Shown: piece after piece, positions 13,765 to 24,136 of the stretch
Numbering within the stretch: position 1 is the stretch's first letter
How the letters are laid out: the number at the start of each line of letters is the position of its first letter
Source: Lachnospiraceae bacterium
GTDB taxonomy: Bacteria > Bacillota > Clostridia > Lachnospirales > Lachnospiraceae
Reading direction: 5' to 3'
Length of the DNA: 64,000 nt
NCBI GenBank assembly: GCA_009911195.1
Contig: QXWV01000115.1
Location: 1-64,000 of the forward strand
Notes under the pieces: generated by a model
Seen by the model: only the letters and a program-made list of their open reading frames with translations
Told to the model about the DNA's origin: nothing
Database searches by the model: none
Position numbers and translations under genes: made by a program

Positions 13765-14309
13765 TGAAAAACGAGCTGATTAACGAATACTTTGAATGGA
13801 TTTACCAGCTCGTATGCAAAGATACCAAAGGACTGTTTTACCGTAAGCTGCTCTGTAAGCTTTATGATACCCCGTTTAATTATACGATTGCTATGGATGG
13901 CAACCGTGCGGAAGATGGAGTGGATTTACGGTATCGTTTTGGTTATGAATGCGGGTTTGCCAATTCGGCGGTTGCAGACTGTCTGGACAACAAAGACTGC
14001 AGTGTACTGGAGATGATGGTCGCCCTTGCTATTCGGTGCGAGGAACATATCATGGACAATCCGGATATCGGGGACAGAACCGGCAAATGGTTTCTGGACA
14101 TGATTGTAAACCTTGGTCTGGAGAAGATGACGGACGATCATTTTGATAAACGTTATGTTGAGAGTGTTCTAAACCGCTTCCTGAACCGTGAATACAAACG
14201 GAATGGAGATGGCGGCCTCTTTACAGTACATCATGGCCGGATTGATATGCGGTCGGTGGAAATCTGGTATCAGGCAATGTGGTACCTTGACGAGGTACTT
14301 AAGAGCTGA
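13761..14309 (+). CDS. Conserved phage protein, unknown function (182 aa)
   Basis: The start overlaps the previous stop, after a GGAGG site. The protein is soluble, with motifs FEWIYQLVCKDTKGLFYRKL and YRFGYECGFANSAVADCLD and a helical C-terminus. It recurs in Clostridia prophages near replication genes, but no biochemical role is known to me. Confidence 0.6.
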   Translation: MMKNELINEYFEWIYQLVCKDTKGLFYRKLLCKLYDTPFNYTIAMDGNRAEDGVDLRYRFGYECGFANSAVADCLDNKDCSVLEMMVALAIRCEEHIMDNPDIGDRTGKWFLDMIVNLGLEKMTDDHFDKRYVESVLNRFLNREYKRNGDGGLFTVHHGRIDMRSVEIWYQAMWYLDEVLKS

Positions 14310-14336
14310 ATTATATTTTGAAAGGAGAGATATGCA

Positions 14337-14606
14337 ATGAAGATGGTACATTGTTATGATCTACATGATGTAGCCGACGTCGCTAACCGTAATACGGAAA
14401 CTATTGTACGGATGATACAGCGGGCAAATGGGGAAATCGGGCGGATGAAAAGAAAGAACCGTTCTAATGTTATGGCAGGATTTATATTTGGCATTGTTGT
14501 GGAACTTTGCTTTCTGGCGCAGAATCAGAAAATCAATGAGCTGGAAGAAAAGCTCAACAACATGAACGAAGAAATTAAGGAGCTTAGGGACAAGGAAGGA
14601 GATTAA
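14337..14606 (+). CDS. Membrane protein with coiled coil (89 aa)
   Basis: The ATG follows TTATATTTTGAAAGGAGAG, so the octamer directly precedes the ribosome site. It has a charged N-terminal region, a membrane segment (about 44-60, VMAGFIFGIVVELCFLA) and a C-terminal coiled coil with heptad leucines. It lies immediately upstream of the replication polymerase. Confidence 0.6.
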   Translation: MKMVHCYDLHDVADVANRNTETIVRMIQRANGEIGRMKRKNRSNVMAGFIFGIVVELCFLAQNQKINELEEKLNNMNEEIKELRDKEGD

Positions 14607-14613
14607 AAATGCG

Positions 14614-17600
14614 ATGATTGACTTTCTTATGATTTCAACACGTAGTACAAAGCGTGGAATAATAGAAATCTATCCAAAGTTTATTGTCAGGACAAGCTCC
14701 GATTTGATGATCCGGGGCGGAGACTTCTATGCTATCTGGATTGAGGAACGTGGTTTATGGTCAACAGATGAGCAGGATGCATTACAACTGATCGACCGTG
14801 AACTGGATAGATATGCGGAGGAGAACCGCCAGCGTTTTGACTCCAATGTTAAAGTCCTTCATATGTGGGATGCCGAATCAGGTATGATTGACCGGTGGCA
14901 TAAATACTGCCAGAAGCAGATGAGGGACTCTTTCCATATGTTGGACGAGAAACTTATATTTTCCAACACGCCTACCGACAAGAAAGACTACGCCAGTAAA
15001 AAGCTGAACTATCCGCTTGAAGCTGGCGATTTGTCTGCTTATGACAAGCTGATGTCTGTATTATATTCCGAAGAAGAGAGACACAAGATTGAATGGGCCA
15101 TTGGGTCGGTCGTATCCGGGGAATCCAAAAAGCTTCAGAAATTTATGGTTTTGTATGGGGCTGCCGGAACCGGAAAATCGACGGTTCTTAACATCATACA
15201 ACAGCTCTTTGAGGGATACTATTCGGTCTTTGATGCCAAAAGTCTTGGCTCTTCAAACAACTCTTTTGCTTTGGAAGCGTTTAAGAGCAATCCTCTGGTT
15301 GCTATCCAGCACGATGGGGACCTGTCAAAGATTGAGGATAACACGAGGTTGAACAGTCTGGTCTCCCACGAACTTATGACAGTGAACGAAAAATTTAAAT
15401 CGACCTATTCCAATCGTTTCAAATGTTTTCTTTTCATGGGTACAAACAAGCCGGTAAAGATTACAGACGCAAAATCCGGTCTGATACGAAGATTGATTGA
15501 CGTGTCACCGACTGGCGAAAAGCTGAACCCAAAGGATTATAAAGCGATTGTGAAGCAGATTGATTTTGAGCTTGGTGCGATTGCGTATCACTGTCAGGAA
15601 GTGTATCTGACGAGTCCCGGAGAGTATGACGATTATATTCCGATTACGATGTTGGGGGCATCGAACGACTTCTATAATTTCATTATTGATTCCTACCATG
15701 TGTTCAAGAAAGAGGACGGCACGACCTTGAAAGCTGCCTGGGAAATGTACAAGACTTACTGCGATGAAGCAAAAGTTGGCTTTCCGTTTTCCCAGAGAGT
15801 CTTCAAAGAAGAGCTTAAGAATTACTTCCATGAGTACAAGGAGCGCTTCAATTTTGATGATGGGACAAGGGTGCGCAGTTATTATATTGGTTTCCGGACT
15901 GAAAAATTTGACGAGAGGAAGGAGAGTAAAAAAGAACAGGAAATGAAACCATTACTGCAGTTTGACTGTACGGAATCTATATTTGACCGTGAGTGTTCCG
16001 GATGCCCTGCACAGTACGCTTCATCCCAAGAGACACCGTCTAAAAAATGGGATGCAGTAAAAACAAAACTGGCGGCATTGGACACATCAAAACTGCATTA
16101 TGTAAAGGTTCCAGAGAATCATATAGTCATTGACTTCGATATTACGGACGAGACCGGGAACAAGAGTTTTGAAAGGAATGTCGAAGAGGCAGGCAAATGG
16201 CCGCCTACTTATGCCGAGCTGAGCAAAAGCGGTGCCGGGATACACCTGCATTATATTTACGCTGGAGATCCGAGAAGCTTAAGCAGGATTTATGACGACC
16301 ATATCGAAGTGAAAGTGTTCACCGGCAATAGTTCTCTCAGGAGAAAGCTATCCAAATGTAATGATTTGCCGATTGCCACGATTAGCTCCGGGCTGCCATT
16401 GAAAGGAGAAAAAATGGTAAATTTTGACGCTATAAAGAGCGAGAAAGGGCTTAGGACTTTAATTATGCGGAATCTCAATAAAGAGATTCATCCGGGGACT
16501 AAGCCGAGTATCGATTTCATCTATAAAATTTTGGAGGATGCCTATGCAAGTGATTTGAAGTACGATGTCACGGATATGCGTAACGGCGTTCTCGCTTTTG
16601 CTGCCAACAGCACAAACCAGGCGGATTACTGCATCAAACTTGTGAATAAGATGCAGTTCAGGTCGGAGGATGCTTCATCCGGTGTGCGGAACGAAGATGC
16701 GAAGCTGGTTTTTTATGATGTGGAAGTATTCCCGAATCTCTTCCTCGTAAACTGGAAGATCGAGGGCGAGGGAAAACCGGTAGTCCGTATGATTAACCCG
16801 GCTCCGGCAGAGATTGAGGAATTGATGCGGTTCCGTCTGGTGGGGTTTAACTGCCGGAGATACGACAATCATATTCTCTACGCAAGACTTATGGGATATT
16901 CTAATGAGCAGCTTTATAACTTGTCCCAGAAAATCATCAACGGAAGTCCTAACTGTTTCTTTGGAGAGGCTTATAATGTAAGTTATACGGATGTTTATGA
17001 CTTCTCCAGTAAAAAGCAGTCCTTAAAGAAATTTGAAATTGAGTTGGGTATCCACCATCAAGAATTGGGATTGCCCTGGGATAAACCGGTACCGGAGGAA
17101 CTCTGGACGAAAGTGGCCGAATATTGTGACAATGATGTTCTGGCTACAGAAGCGGTGTTCAATGCAAGGAAATCGGATTTCACGGCAAGGCAGGTTCTGG
17201 CCGATGTGGCAGGCATGACGGTAAACGACACGACCAATACGCTGACAACTAGAATTATATTTGGCAACAACCGAAAACCGCAGGATCAGTTCAATTACCG
17301 GGATATGGGCATCGACGAGCTACCATTCGGAAAAGAAGAAGAGAACTTTTATAACTTCTTCGATGAAGACGGCAAGCCCGAGTTTCCCGGTTACACATTT
17401 GAGCATGGAAAATCTATCTACCGTGGAGAAGAGGTCGGAGAGGGCGGCTATGTTTATGCTGAACCCGGAATCTATGGAAATGTGGCATTACTGGATATCG
17501 CTTCTATGCATCCCAGCAGTATCGTAGCAGAGAATCTTTTTGGTGATGTGTATACTCAAAGGTTTAAGGAGATTCTGGATGCCCGTATTGCCATCAAGCA

Positions 17601-18627
17601 TAAAGACTTTGACAAAGCCAGAAAAATGTTGGGTGGAGCTTTGGCAAAATACTTAACGGATGAGGATTCGGCAGCGGATCTGGCGCAGGCACTGAAGATT
17701 GCGATCAACTCAGTGTATGGGTTGACTTCGGCAACATTCGAGAATCCTTTCCGGGATGTGCGCAACAAAGATAATATCGTGGCGAAACGAGGAGCACTGT
17801 TTATGGTAAACCTCAAACATGAGGTACAGGAACAGGGCTTTACTGTTGCTCATATTAAGACCGACTCTATCAAGATCCCGGATGCAACGCCGGAAATTAT
17901 TCAGTTTGTCATGGAGTTTGGTAAGAAGTATGGTTACACCTTTGAGCATGAGGCCACCTATGACAAGATGTGCCTGGTTAATGATGCGGTTTATATTGCT
18001 CGCTATAAAGACGGAAAACATGCCGGGGAATGGACAGCTACAGGTACTCAGTTTGCAGTGCCGTATGTTTTCAAGAAGCTGTTCAGCAAAGAAGAGATTG
18101 TGTTCGAGGATCTGTGCGAGGCAAAGTCTGTCAGCAGTGCATTATATTTGGACATGAACGAAGACCTGCCGGATGTGACCGAATACGAAAAGGAGCTGGC
18201 TAAAGCTGAGAGCAAGTACAAGAAAGGCGAATTGTCTGATACTACATTTGAGAGAACAGGGCAGGAGCTGGTTTCGCTTATTGAGAAAGGTCACAATTAT
18301 ATTTTCATTGGAAAGGTTGGAAACTTCTGTCCGATTAAGCCGGGCTGTGGCGGCGGTGTACTTTACCGTGAGAAAGACGGAAAGTATTATGCCGCGACTG
18401 GCTCAAAAGGGTATCGGTGGCTGGAATCGGAAATGGTCAGGGAGCTTGGAAAGCAGGAGGACATTGACGAGCAGTATTATATTTCTATGGTGGACGAAGC
18501 AATCGCTACCATATCGAAGTATGGGGACTTTGAACAGTTTGCTTCGGACGACACTTATGTGAAAGCAGAAAACTGGGATTTTATGAACATCCCGGATGGA
18601 GTGGATGAAGAAATCCCGTTTAATTAA
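14614..18627 (+). CDS. SF3 helicase / primase-like / family B DNA polymerase fusion
   Basis: The start at 14614 is after AAGGAAGGAG; the earlier ATG at 14609 stops after two codons. Of 1337 residues, an SF3 (D5-type) helicase comes first, with Walker [10 protein letters not shown] at about 182-190 and [12 protein letters not shown] downstream. A region with VIDFDITDE (about 505) and SGAGIHLHY resembles an archaeo-eukaryotic primase. A DEDD exonuclease follows (YDVEVF at about 700, [11 protein letters not shown] at about 845). Polymerase motifs are [10 protein letters not shown] (about 960); [10 protein letters not shown] (about 1027); and C, KTDS (about 1081). It probably unwinds and copies phage DNA. 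Seven TTATATTT octamers lie within it. No internal stop is seen. Confidence 0.85.
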   Translation: MIDFLMISTRSTKRGIIEIYPKFIVRTSSDLMIRGGDFYAIWIEERGLWSTDEQDALQLIDRELDRYAEENRQRFDSNVKVLHMWDAESGMIDRWHKYCQKQMRDSFHMLDEKLIFSNTPTDKKDYASKKLNYPLEAGDLSAYDKLMSVLYSEEERHKIEWAIGSVVSGESKKLQKFMVLYGAAGTGKSTVLNIIQQLFEGYYSVFDAKSLGSSNNSFALEAFKSNPLVAIQHDGDLSKIEDNTRLNSLVSHELMTVNEKFKSTYSNRFKCFLFMGTNKPVKITDAKSGLIRRLIDVSPTGEKLNPKDYKAIVKQIDFELGAIAYHCQEVYLTSPGEYDDYIPITMLGASNDFYNFIIDSYHVFKKEDGTTLKAAWEMYKTYCDEAKVGFPFSQRVFKEELKNYFHEYKERFNFDDGTRVRSYYIGFRTEKFDERKESKKEQEMKPLLQFDCTESIFDRECSGCPAQYASSQETPSKKWDAVKTKLAALDTSKLHYVKVPENHIVIDFDITDETGNKSFERNVEEAGKWPPTYAELSKSGAGIHLHYIYAGDPRSLSRIYDDHIEVKVFTGNSSLRRKLSKCNDLPIATISSGLPLKGEKMVNFDAIKSEKGLRTLIMRNLNKEIHPGTKPSIDFIYKILEDAYASDLKYDVTDMRNGVLAFAANSTNQADYCIKLVNKMQFRSEDASSGVRNEDAKLVFYDVEVFPNLFLVNWKIEGEGKPVVRMINPAPAEIEELMRFRLVGFNCRRYDNHILYARLMGYSNEQLYNLSQKIINGSPNCFFGEAYNVSYTDVYDFSSKKQSLKKFEIELGIHHQELGLPWDKPVPEELWTKVAEYCDNDVLATEAVFNARKSDFTARQVLADVAGMTVNDTTNTLTTRIIFGNNRKPQDQFNYRDMGIDELPFGKEEENFYNFFDEDGKPEFPGYTFEHGKSIYRGEEVGEGGYVYAEPGIYGNVALLDIASMHPSSIVAENLFGDVYTQRFKEILDARIAIKHKDFDKARKMLGGALAKYLTDEDSAADLAQALKIAINSVYGLTSATFENPFRDVRNKDNIVAKRGALFMVNLKHEVQEQGFTVAHIKTDSIKIPDATPEIIQFVMEFGKKYGYTFEHEATYDKMCLVNDAVYIARYKDGKHAGEWTATGTQFAVPYVFKKLFSKEEIVFEDLCEAKSVSSALYLDMNEDLPDVTEYEKELAKAESKYKKGELSDTTFERTGQELVSLIEKGHNYIFIGKVGNFCPIKPGCGGGVLYREKDGKYYAATGSKGYRWLESEMVRELGKQEDIDEQYYISMVDEAIATISKYGDFEQFASDDTYVKAENWDFMNIPDGVDEEIPFN

Positions 18628-18646
18628 AAGAAAAGGAGAAGGAAAA

Positions 18647-19117
18647 ATGTCAAGAAGAATACCACCTATCAACATCGAGAACGCAAGGATTATTTTCAGG
18701 AACTTTTCCGGTAAGGAGACAAAGTATAACCGGAAAGGCGACCGGAACTTCTGTGTCATCATCGAAGATCCTGACATGGCTCAGCAGCTGGCAGCGGATG
18801 GATGGAATGTGCGTATCCTGCCGCCTCGTGATGAGGACGAGGAAGCAAGGAATTATATTCAGGTTGCCGTGAGCTATAAGGTCATTCCGCCGAAAGTTAT
18901 CATTGTGACGAGACGGGTGCAGACCCCGCTGGACGAGGAGTCCGTGGATTCCCTGGACTATGCAGAAATCCGGAATGTGGATTTGACAATCAATCCGTCC
19001 GAGTGGGAAGTCAATGGAAAGACCGGCATCAAGGCCTATCTGAAAACCATGTATGTCACCATTGAGGAAGATGAGTGGGCAGAAAAGTATGCGGCGCTTG
19101 AGGGTCCACAGGAATAG
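18647..19117 (+). CDS. Putative single-stranded DNA-binding protein (156 aa)
   Basis: The ATG at 18647 follows AAAAGGAGA. The protein is beta-rich ([29 protein letters not shown] then [20 protein letters not shown]) with an acidic C-terminus, as in OB-fold SSBs. This pattern is common directly after phage polymerases in Clostridia prophages, where it is treated as an SSB-like protein. The role is inferred from fold pattern and position. Confidence 0.6.
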   Translation: MSRRIPPINIENARIIFRNFSGKETKYNRKGDRNFCVIIEDPDMAQQLAADGWNVRILPPRDEDEEARNYIQVAVSYKVIPPKVIIVTRRVQTPLDEESVDSLDYAEIRNVDLTINPSEWEVNGKTGIKAYLKTMYVTIEEDEWAEKYAALEGPQE

Positions 19118-19180
19118 AATGGCGAGGGGCGGTGATTAATCATGGTTGCCGCTCTTCTGTTTCAGAAAGGAGTTAAAAAA

Positions 19181-19603
19181 ATGAGTGAATTATTCGATTC
19201 TTTGAGACTTAAAAATACAAACGAAGTAGAGCTTATCATAAGCGGCAAAATTGTACCAATCATAGTTACAGATCTTGAAGAGGAATGCGTTTCTTATGAA
19301 ATGAAAACAAAAATCAAACTGACTGGAATAATTAATTGCCGTTCTTCCGCTAAAAAGATAACGCGAAGCATCGCGGGAATGGCAAATAGTGTTTCTGATA
19401 TGGCATATAAAAAAGTTATATTTAATGCTCCTGCAACGATTGTTATTTGGAAGGACGGAAGTAAAACAGTTGTAACTTGTCAGAAAGGAGACAAATATGA
19501 CCCTGAAAAAGGTCTGGCTCTTTGCTTTATGAAGAAAGCGCTTGGAAATAAAGGGAATTTTAACAACATATTAAAAACAGAATTGTCAGAAAGTGGGGAA
19601 TGA
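19181..19603 (+). CDS. Conserved phage protein with a C-terminal KGDKYDPEKG motif (140 aa)
   Basis: The start follows AGAAAGGAG; the in-frame ATG at 19142 has no site. The C-terminal 60 residues (VIFNAPATIVIWKDGSKTVV, then KGDKYDPEKGLALCFMKKALGN) form a module that recurs in many Gram-positive phages near replication or recombination genes. The N-terminal part is unrelated to anything I know. Function unknown. Confidence 0.65.
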   Translation: MSELFDSLRLKNTNEVELIISGKIVPIIVTDLEEECVSYEMKTKIKLTGIINCRSSAKKITRSIAGMANSVSDMAYKKVIFNAPATIVIWKDGSKTVVTCQKGDKYDPEKGLALCFMKKALGNKGNFNNILKTELSESGE

Positions 19604-19606
19604 AAT

Positions 19607-19765
19607 TTGGTAGGAAACACTAAGTTCGTAGATTTTGAGAAGTATTGCAAGACCTGCGAATACGAAAAGAAGAAAGATACTGACAGCCCGTGCAATGAGT
19701 GTCTCGATACTTGTGCCAGGGAAGGAACAGACAAACCGGAAATGTGGAGGAAAAAAGAAAGATGA
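19607..19765 (+). CDS. Small Cys-rich zinc-binding protein (52 aa), TTG start
   Basis: The frame starts at TTG 19607 with a weak GGGGAATG site upstream. It contains FEKYCKTCEYEKK, then SPCNECLDTC, two Cys pairs suitable for one zinc. It overlaps the RNase H start by four bases (ATGA), typical of translational coupling. Small proteins of this form are common in Clostridia phages. Confidence 0.6.
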   Translation: MVGNTKFVDFEKYCKTCEYEKKKDTDSPCNECLDTCAREGTDKPEMWRKKER

Positions 19766-20217
19766 AAAAATCCCCGGTTAAAATTCCGAAGAGATCTTAT
19801 GCTTTTGTGGACGGTTCTTTCAATCCGGTAACGAAAATTTATGGTTGTGGCGGATTCTTGATTGATCAGTTCGGAAAGAGGCATGTTATACAGGCAAGCG
19901 GCGACAATAAAGAATGGGCGGTTATGAGAAATGTAGCCGGCGAAATCCTTGGGGCGAAAAAAGTAATGGAACTGGCAAGGAAGCTCCAGATGAAAAAGCT
20001 GATTATATTCTACGACTATGAAGGAGTTGCCAACTGGCCTTTGGGGATATGGAAAGCAAAGAAACCAGTTACCAAGGATTATGTTCAGTTTGCCTGCTCT
20101 ATTATCGCTTGTGGTGTAAAGTTATATTTCCGTCATGTAAAGGGGCACTCTGGTATTTCTGGTAACGAGGAGGCTGACCGGCTGGCAAAAGAGGCCATCG
20201 GATTATTGAAGAAATGA
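19762..20217 (+). CDS. rnhA: Ribonuclease HI
   Basis: The ATG at 19762 follows GTGGAGG. The 151-residue protein has all RNase H features: VDGSFNP (first catalytic Asp, about residue 14), GEILGA (Glu), YDYEG (Asp), and HVKGHSGISGNEEADRLA (His and last Asp). It would remove RNA primers or R-loops in phage replication. Its place between polymerase and helicase fits. One TTATATTT lies in the KLYFRH codons. Confidence 0.9.
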   Translation: MKKSPVKIPKRSYAFVDGSFNPVTKIYGCGGFLIDQFGKRHVIQASGDNKEWAVMRNVAGEILGAKKVMELARKLQMKKLIIFYDYEGVANWPLGIWKAKKPVTKDYVQFACSIIACGVKLYFRHVKGHSGISGNEEADRLAKEAIGLLKK

Positions 20218-20232
20218 TACAGGAGGAACTTT

Positions 20233-21468
20233 ATGGCTGGAATACAGTTGCGTGACTACCAGTTAGATGCGGTACGTCGGATGAAAAACGGCTGCATCCT
20301 ATGTGGCGGAGTTGGTAGCGGTAAGTCTCGCACTGCTCTCGCCTACTATTATTTATGCGAAGATGGAGAGATTGGTACAGAAGAGTATGTTCCAATGGGT
20401 GATCCACCAAAAGACCTTTATATTATTACTACTGCTCGGAAACGAGATACTTGTGAATGGGAAGGAGAACTTTCACCGTTCTTGCTTTCCCCTAATCACG
20501 CAGTAAATCTTTATTCTAACAAAGTGGTTATTGATTCGTGGAACAACATTCAGAAGTATGCTGAAGTGCAGAACGCTTTCTTTATATTTGACGAGCAACG
20601 GGTTGTTGGAACCGGAGCTTGGGTCAAGGCATTCTTACGAATAGCAAAGGTAAACCGATGGATTCTGCTCTCTGCTACACCAGGAGATACATGGCAGGAT
20701 TATATTCCGGTATTCATCGCCAATGGGTTTTATAAGAACAAAAGCGAGTTCACAAGGGAGCATATTGTTTACAGTCATTTTACCAAGTTCCCCAAAGTTG
20801 ACCGGTATCTAAATACCAGACGGCTGATACGGCTTCGGAATTCCATTCTGATCAATATGGACTTTAAACGGGAAACAATCTCCCATCACGAGGATGTGTT
20901 CGTGCCTTATAGCATTGAGAAGTATAAGGATATTTGTCGTACACGGTGGAATCCCTGGGAGAATAAGCCGATTGAGAATGCTGTGGAATTCTGCTATGCA
21001 CTACGGAAAGTGGTCAATTCAGACGAATCAAGGCAGGTCGCGTTGCTACAGATTTTAGAGAAGCATCCGAGGGCTATTATATTTTACAACTTCGATTACG
21101 AGTTGGAAATCTTGAGAGAGATATTTTTAGGCAGATGCGATTCTAAACTTGACGGATTTGAGATGGCGGAGTGGAATGGTCATGTACATCAGCCAATTCC
21201 AGAATCCGAGAACTGGGTGTATCTTGTCCAGTACAGTGCTGGGGCTGAGGGATGGAACTGCATCAAGACAGATACTATTATATTTTACTCGCAGAACTAT
21301 TCCTACAAGGTTATGGTGCAGTCCAGTGGGCGGATTGATAGGATGAACACTCCCTATACTGATTTATATTACTATCATCTGAAAAGCCGCTCTGGAATCG
21401 ATTTGGCAATTAGTAAGGTGTTGAAAAACAAGAAAAAGTTTAATGAAACTGGTTGGGTAAATTGGTAA
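20233..21468 (+). CDS. SF2 DNA helicase (411 aa)
   Basis: The start follows AGGAGGAAC. Motifs in order: Q-like RDYQLDAV, Walker A GGVGSGKSRTA (about 24-34), Walker B variant FDEQR (about 118), SATPGDTW (motif III), then SAGAEGWN (V) and SSGRIDRM (VI). This is a compact SNF2/DEAD-like helicase as found in phage replication modules. It may restart forks or remodel branched DNA. Three TTATATTT octamers occur, each encoding a [L/I]-[Y/I]-F tract. Confidence 0.85.
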   Translation: MAGIQLRDYQLDAVRRMKNGCILCGGVGSGKSRTALAYYYLCEDGEIGTEEYVPMGDPPKDLYIITTARKRDTCEWEGELSPFLLSPNHAVNLYSNKVVIDSWNNIQKYAEVQNAFFIFDEQRVVGTGAWVKAFLRIAKVNRWILLSATPGDTWQDYIPVFIANGFYKNKSEFTREHIVYSHFTKFPKVDRYLNTRRLIRLRNSILINMDFKRETISHHEDVFVPYSIEKYKDICRTRWNPWENKPIENAVEFCYALRKVVNSDESRQVALLQILEKHPRAIIFYNFDYELEILREIFLGRCDSKLDGFEMAEWNGHVHQPIPESENWVYLVQYSAGAEGWNCIKTDTIIFYSQNYSYKVMVQSSGRIDRMNTPYTDLYYYHLKSRSGIDLAISKVLKNKKKFNETGWVNW

Positions 21469-21493
21469 CAAAAAAAATGGAAGGAGAAAAGAT

Positions 21494-22051
21494 ATGAAAA
21501 CATTAAAAGAAAACTGGAAAGTGGTATTGATTGTGGCAGCCGGAGTTTTGGCTGTTATTTTATTGTGTGTGTTTGGGGTGCAGAATTCTCAAAACCAGGC
21601 TTTCGCGCTGGAAGAGCAGGTGAATACCGCTGAATCAGACATCAAGGTTCAGGAAAAGCGGCGAGTTGATCTGATTTATAATCTGGCAGATTGTGTTAAG
21701 CAATACGACAAGCATGAAGCTGAAACATTGACTGCTATTGTTGAGGGACGTGGATCTGCCGGAGACATTGAAAACGCTACTACCGCCATCACTGCTGTTT
21801 CTGAGGCGTATCCAGAATTAAAAGCCGATGAGAACTATAGAGAACTTATGAATGAGCTGGCTATGACTGAAAATCTTATCGCTGAGTATCGGAGCAACTA
21901 TAACAAACAAGTGAAAACATATAATCGGTATATGAAAAAATTCCCGACACGGATATTCTTGAATATGCTTGGGTATGAAAGGCAGAACTATCAGTATCTG
22001 GATTATGAATCCCCAGTTGATGCTCCGCAAAATTTATTCGGGGAGGATTGA
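21494..22051 (+). CDS. LemA family protein (185 aa)
   Basis: One N-terminal membrane segment (about 10-28) precedes a LemA domain: RRVDLIYNLADCVKQY, then YPELKADENYRELMNELAMTENLIAEYRSNYNKQVKTYN, the conserved core. In bacteria LemA proteins face outside with a helical bundle; in phages their role is unknown. The next gene begins 3 bases later, so the two probably act together. Confidence 0.85.
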   Translation: MKTLKENWKVVLIVAAGVLAVILLCVFGVQNSQNQAFALEEQVNTAESDIKVQEKRRVDLIYNLADCVKQYDKHEAETLTAIVEGRGSAGDIENATTAITAVSEAYPELKADENYRELMNELAMTENLIAEYRSNYNKQVKTYNRYMKKFPTRIFLNMLGYERQNYQYLDYESPVDAPQNLFGED

Positions 22052-22054
22052 CGT

Positions 22055-22792
22055 ATGGGTTACTATCATTGGCATAAAAAAAGAGGGTTTGACTTCGGTG
22101 ATTTTGAGATAACGAAGCGTGAAATCCTCGCAAGTGTGTCTATTATAGCCATAATGCTTCTGATTGGTGTTTTGATTTCTGGAAAGATTTCGGAGCATCA
22201 AATGGATAAAAACGAAATCTACAACAAGGCTGTAAAGATTCAAAGTTCTGATATTTTTGTCTATGGTATGCGAACCAATGTCGGTAATGCGTTTGTCTAC
22301 GGTGATTTAAAAGCCGTAGACGCCGTTACATATCCAGAAATAGGCGGTGAGTATATGTATGTGAAAAAAGTAAAGGAAAAATATACTGAGCATACGCAAA
22401 TCGTAGACGGGAAAACTCGAACTTATTGGGACTGGGATAGGGTCAGTAGCGATTACCAAATATGTAACGAGGTATCATTTCTTGATTGCGTTTTTGAATC
22501 GAAAAAGATAGATATACCACTAGCTGAATACATTGATACCATAAAAGAATCAAGTCATGTGAGATACAAATATTACGGTGTTGCAACTCAATACACCGGA
22601 ACGATATTCACAGAATTGAAAGGTAATACCATTTCAGACAATACGCTCTTTTATGCAAACAGAACGATTGATGAAACTGTAGAGTTACTTGAATCCAACG
22701 GCGAAACAATTATATTTTGGGTACTATGGATTATCTTTATTGGATTTTGTGTCTATGGTTTCTATTATCTTGATAACGAATGGCTGGAATAA
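22055..22792 (+). CDS. Two-pass membrane protein paired with LemA (245 aa)
   Basis: The ATG follows GGGAGG. Membrane segments lie at about 27-48 and 222-241. The 170-residue loop between them contains KVKEKYTEHTQIVDGKTRTYWDWDRV and likely lies outside. The architecture resembles E-MAP or TMEM43-like envelope proteins, but I cannot confirm this. It is coupled to the LemA gene. Confidence 0.6.
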   Translation: MGYYHWHKKRGFDFGDFEITKREILASVSIIAIMLLIGVLISGKISEHQMDKNEIYNKAVKIQSSDIFVYGMRTNVGNAFVYGDLKAVDAVTYPEIGGEYMYVKKVKEKYTEHTQIVDGKTRTYWDWDRVSSDYQICNEVSFLDCVFESKKIDIPLAEYIDTIKESSHVRYKYYGVATQYTGTIFTELKGNTISDNTLFYANRTIDETVELLESNGETIIFWVLWIIFIGFCVYGFYYLDNEWLE

Positions 22793-22891
22793 CTAAAAAA
22801 TTGGGAGAGGGTCGAGTAATAATGAGGACGACCACATGGCGGATATAGTAGTTGCATAAGGGATGAGTCCGTTATTTGAAAGGAGACAACG

Positions 22892-23062
22892 ATGAAAAAG
22901 AAATTAGAAAGCTTTTTGGTATGTGCCGATTTCTCTAATGATATCCCGGTATTAGTTGTCGGAACAAAGGTTGAAAACGGTATAAACATTATCAATACCT
23001 TTCAGGGCGAGGAGGCCGAGGAATTGTATCATAAGTTGATTGATAAGAAGGGAGAAAAATGA
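22892..23062 (+). CDS. Small phage protein (56 aa)
   Basis: The ATG follows GAAAGGAG. The sequence MKKKLESFLVCADFSND, then IPVLVVGTKVENGINIINTFQGEEAEELYHKL, suggests a short alpha/beta unit that recurs in Clostridia phages. No known function. Confidence 0.6.
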   Translation: MKKKLESFLVCADFSNDIPVLVVGTKVENGINIINTFQGEEAEELYHKLIDKKGEK

Positions 23063-23099
23063 TGGTATGGATTAGTTCGGCGGTAGTTTCTTGCATCGG

Positions 23100-23140
23100 T
23101 CATTCTCGGTAAGTATATGAACGAAGAATTGGAGGAGGAA
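23100..23140 (+). repeat. Partial duplicate of the 3' end of the gene at 25006
   Basis: These 41 bases match 25151-25190 at about 36 positions (TCATTCTCGG, then GAAGAATTGGAGGA). Here the frame is broken by a TAA, and the block instead supplies the ribosome site for the gene at 23148. Confidence 0.6.
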
Positions 23141-23147
23141 ATGAATA

Positions 23148-23918
23148 ATGATAAAAATTGAAAATGCATCTGTTTATGGTTTGGAAGAAGCTATTCGTGG
23201 TATGAGAAACCCTATGAACAGCTGGAATTACTCTGATAGTTATCATAATAAAGAAGAATATGACAGCTTAAATCGGCAGAAATATAGCGGAGCCGATAAT
23301 GTTGATTATTGTATTGGATATAATGACAGCAAACTTATGGCGAGCTTAGCAGCCGGCGGTCCAGTTCATGCGAAGTATCGTCGGATGATTACGGTATATC
23401 TGGACATTACTGCTCCGCTTTACTGGTGGAAAGAATTTGATACTTATAAAGTAGGAACCGTAGCCAACTCCTGCTCAACCATGCATAAGATTCATGCTAA
23501 AGAATTTACGGTAGAAGACTTCTCTCATGAGCATTTGTTAAATTTTATCAATCACAATAAAGATGAGAGGCTTACTCCCCAGATTGAGTTGGGCTGCGGA
23601 GAATGTAAATTTTCTCCTTATGGCATTCTCGAACTCACTGTGGACATGTTAAATATATGTAGAGAGAGATACTTAGCAGCATTGAAAACCGAAGATGAGA
23701 CTGGTTTTTCCGCAAAAGATATTTGGTGGCAGATGATTCAGCTACTCCCCTCTTCTTATAACCAGAAACGAACGGTCATGCTGAACTATGAGGTGCTTGT
23801 CGGGATTTATCGCTGGCGCAAAGAACATAAGCTGGACGAGTGGCGGGAGTTCTGCCGATGGATCGAGCAGCTTCCGTATAGCGAGATCATTGTCGGAGAG
23901 AAGGAGGAAACGAATTGA
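23148..23918 (+). CDS. Distant ThyX-like protein (256 aa)
   Basis: The ATG follows GGAGGAGG. The central part has HAKYRRMITVYLDITAPLYWW then KEFDTYKVGTVANSCSTMHK, placed where ThyX has its RHRxxSxNExS region, and the C-terminus has LLPSSYNQKRTVMLNYEVLVGIYRWR, like the ThyX LP-x(n)-Y-TEF region. The exact RHR motif is missing. It may be a flavin-dependent thymidylate synthase relative with a changed or lost reaction. It would fit a nucleotide-supply role with its neighbours. Confidence 0.5.
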   Translation: MIKIENASVYGLEEAIRGMRNPMNSWNYSDSYHNKEEYDSLNRQKYSGADNVDYCIGYNDSKLMASLAAGGPVHAKYRRMITVYLDITAPLYWWKEFDTYKVGTVANSCSTMHKIHAKEFTVEDFSHEHLLNFINHNKDERLTPQIELGCGECKFSPYGILELTVDMLNICRERYLAALKTEDETGFSAKDIWWQMIQLLPSSYNQKRTVMLNYEVLVGIYRWRKEHKLDEWREFCRWIEQLPYSEIIVGEKEETN

Positions 23919-24136
23919 AAATTAGCGGGAAATTATCCTCAATAACTAAGGGACAAATGGAACCTAAACAAATTATTAGGAAGCCAATCTCGGTACAAGG
24001 CGGTGTAATAATCGGTAAGATAGTTAAAACTGATGAAGAAAATGACTTATATTTTGGCGAGATTTCTAATAATGTCCTTATAAATTTTTGTAATCCCACC
24101 AAATGTACAACTTGTGAAATAAGAGAGGAGCAAAGT
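23915..24136 (+). CDS. In-frame upstream extension of the HAD gene, or a small separate start
   Basis: A TTG at 23915 lies 8 bases after AAGGAGG, overlaps the preceding stop, and opens a frame that runs without a stop into the HAD gene at 24137. The 74 codons have a beta-rich part (QGGVIIGKIVKTDEENDLYF) and NPTKCTTCEI. It contains a TTATATTT. It may be a fused N-terminal domain made only from the upstream start. Confidence 0.4.
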
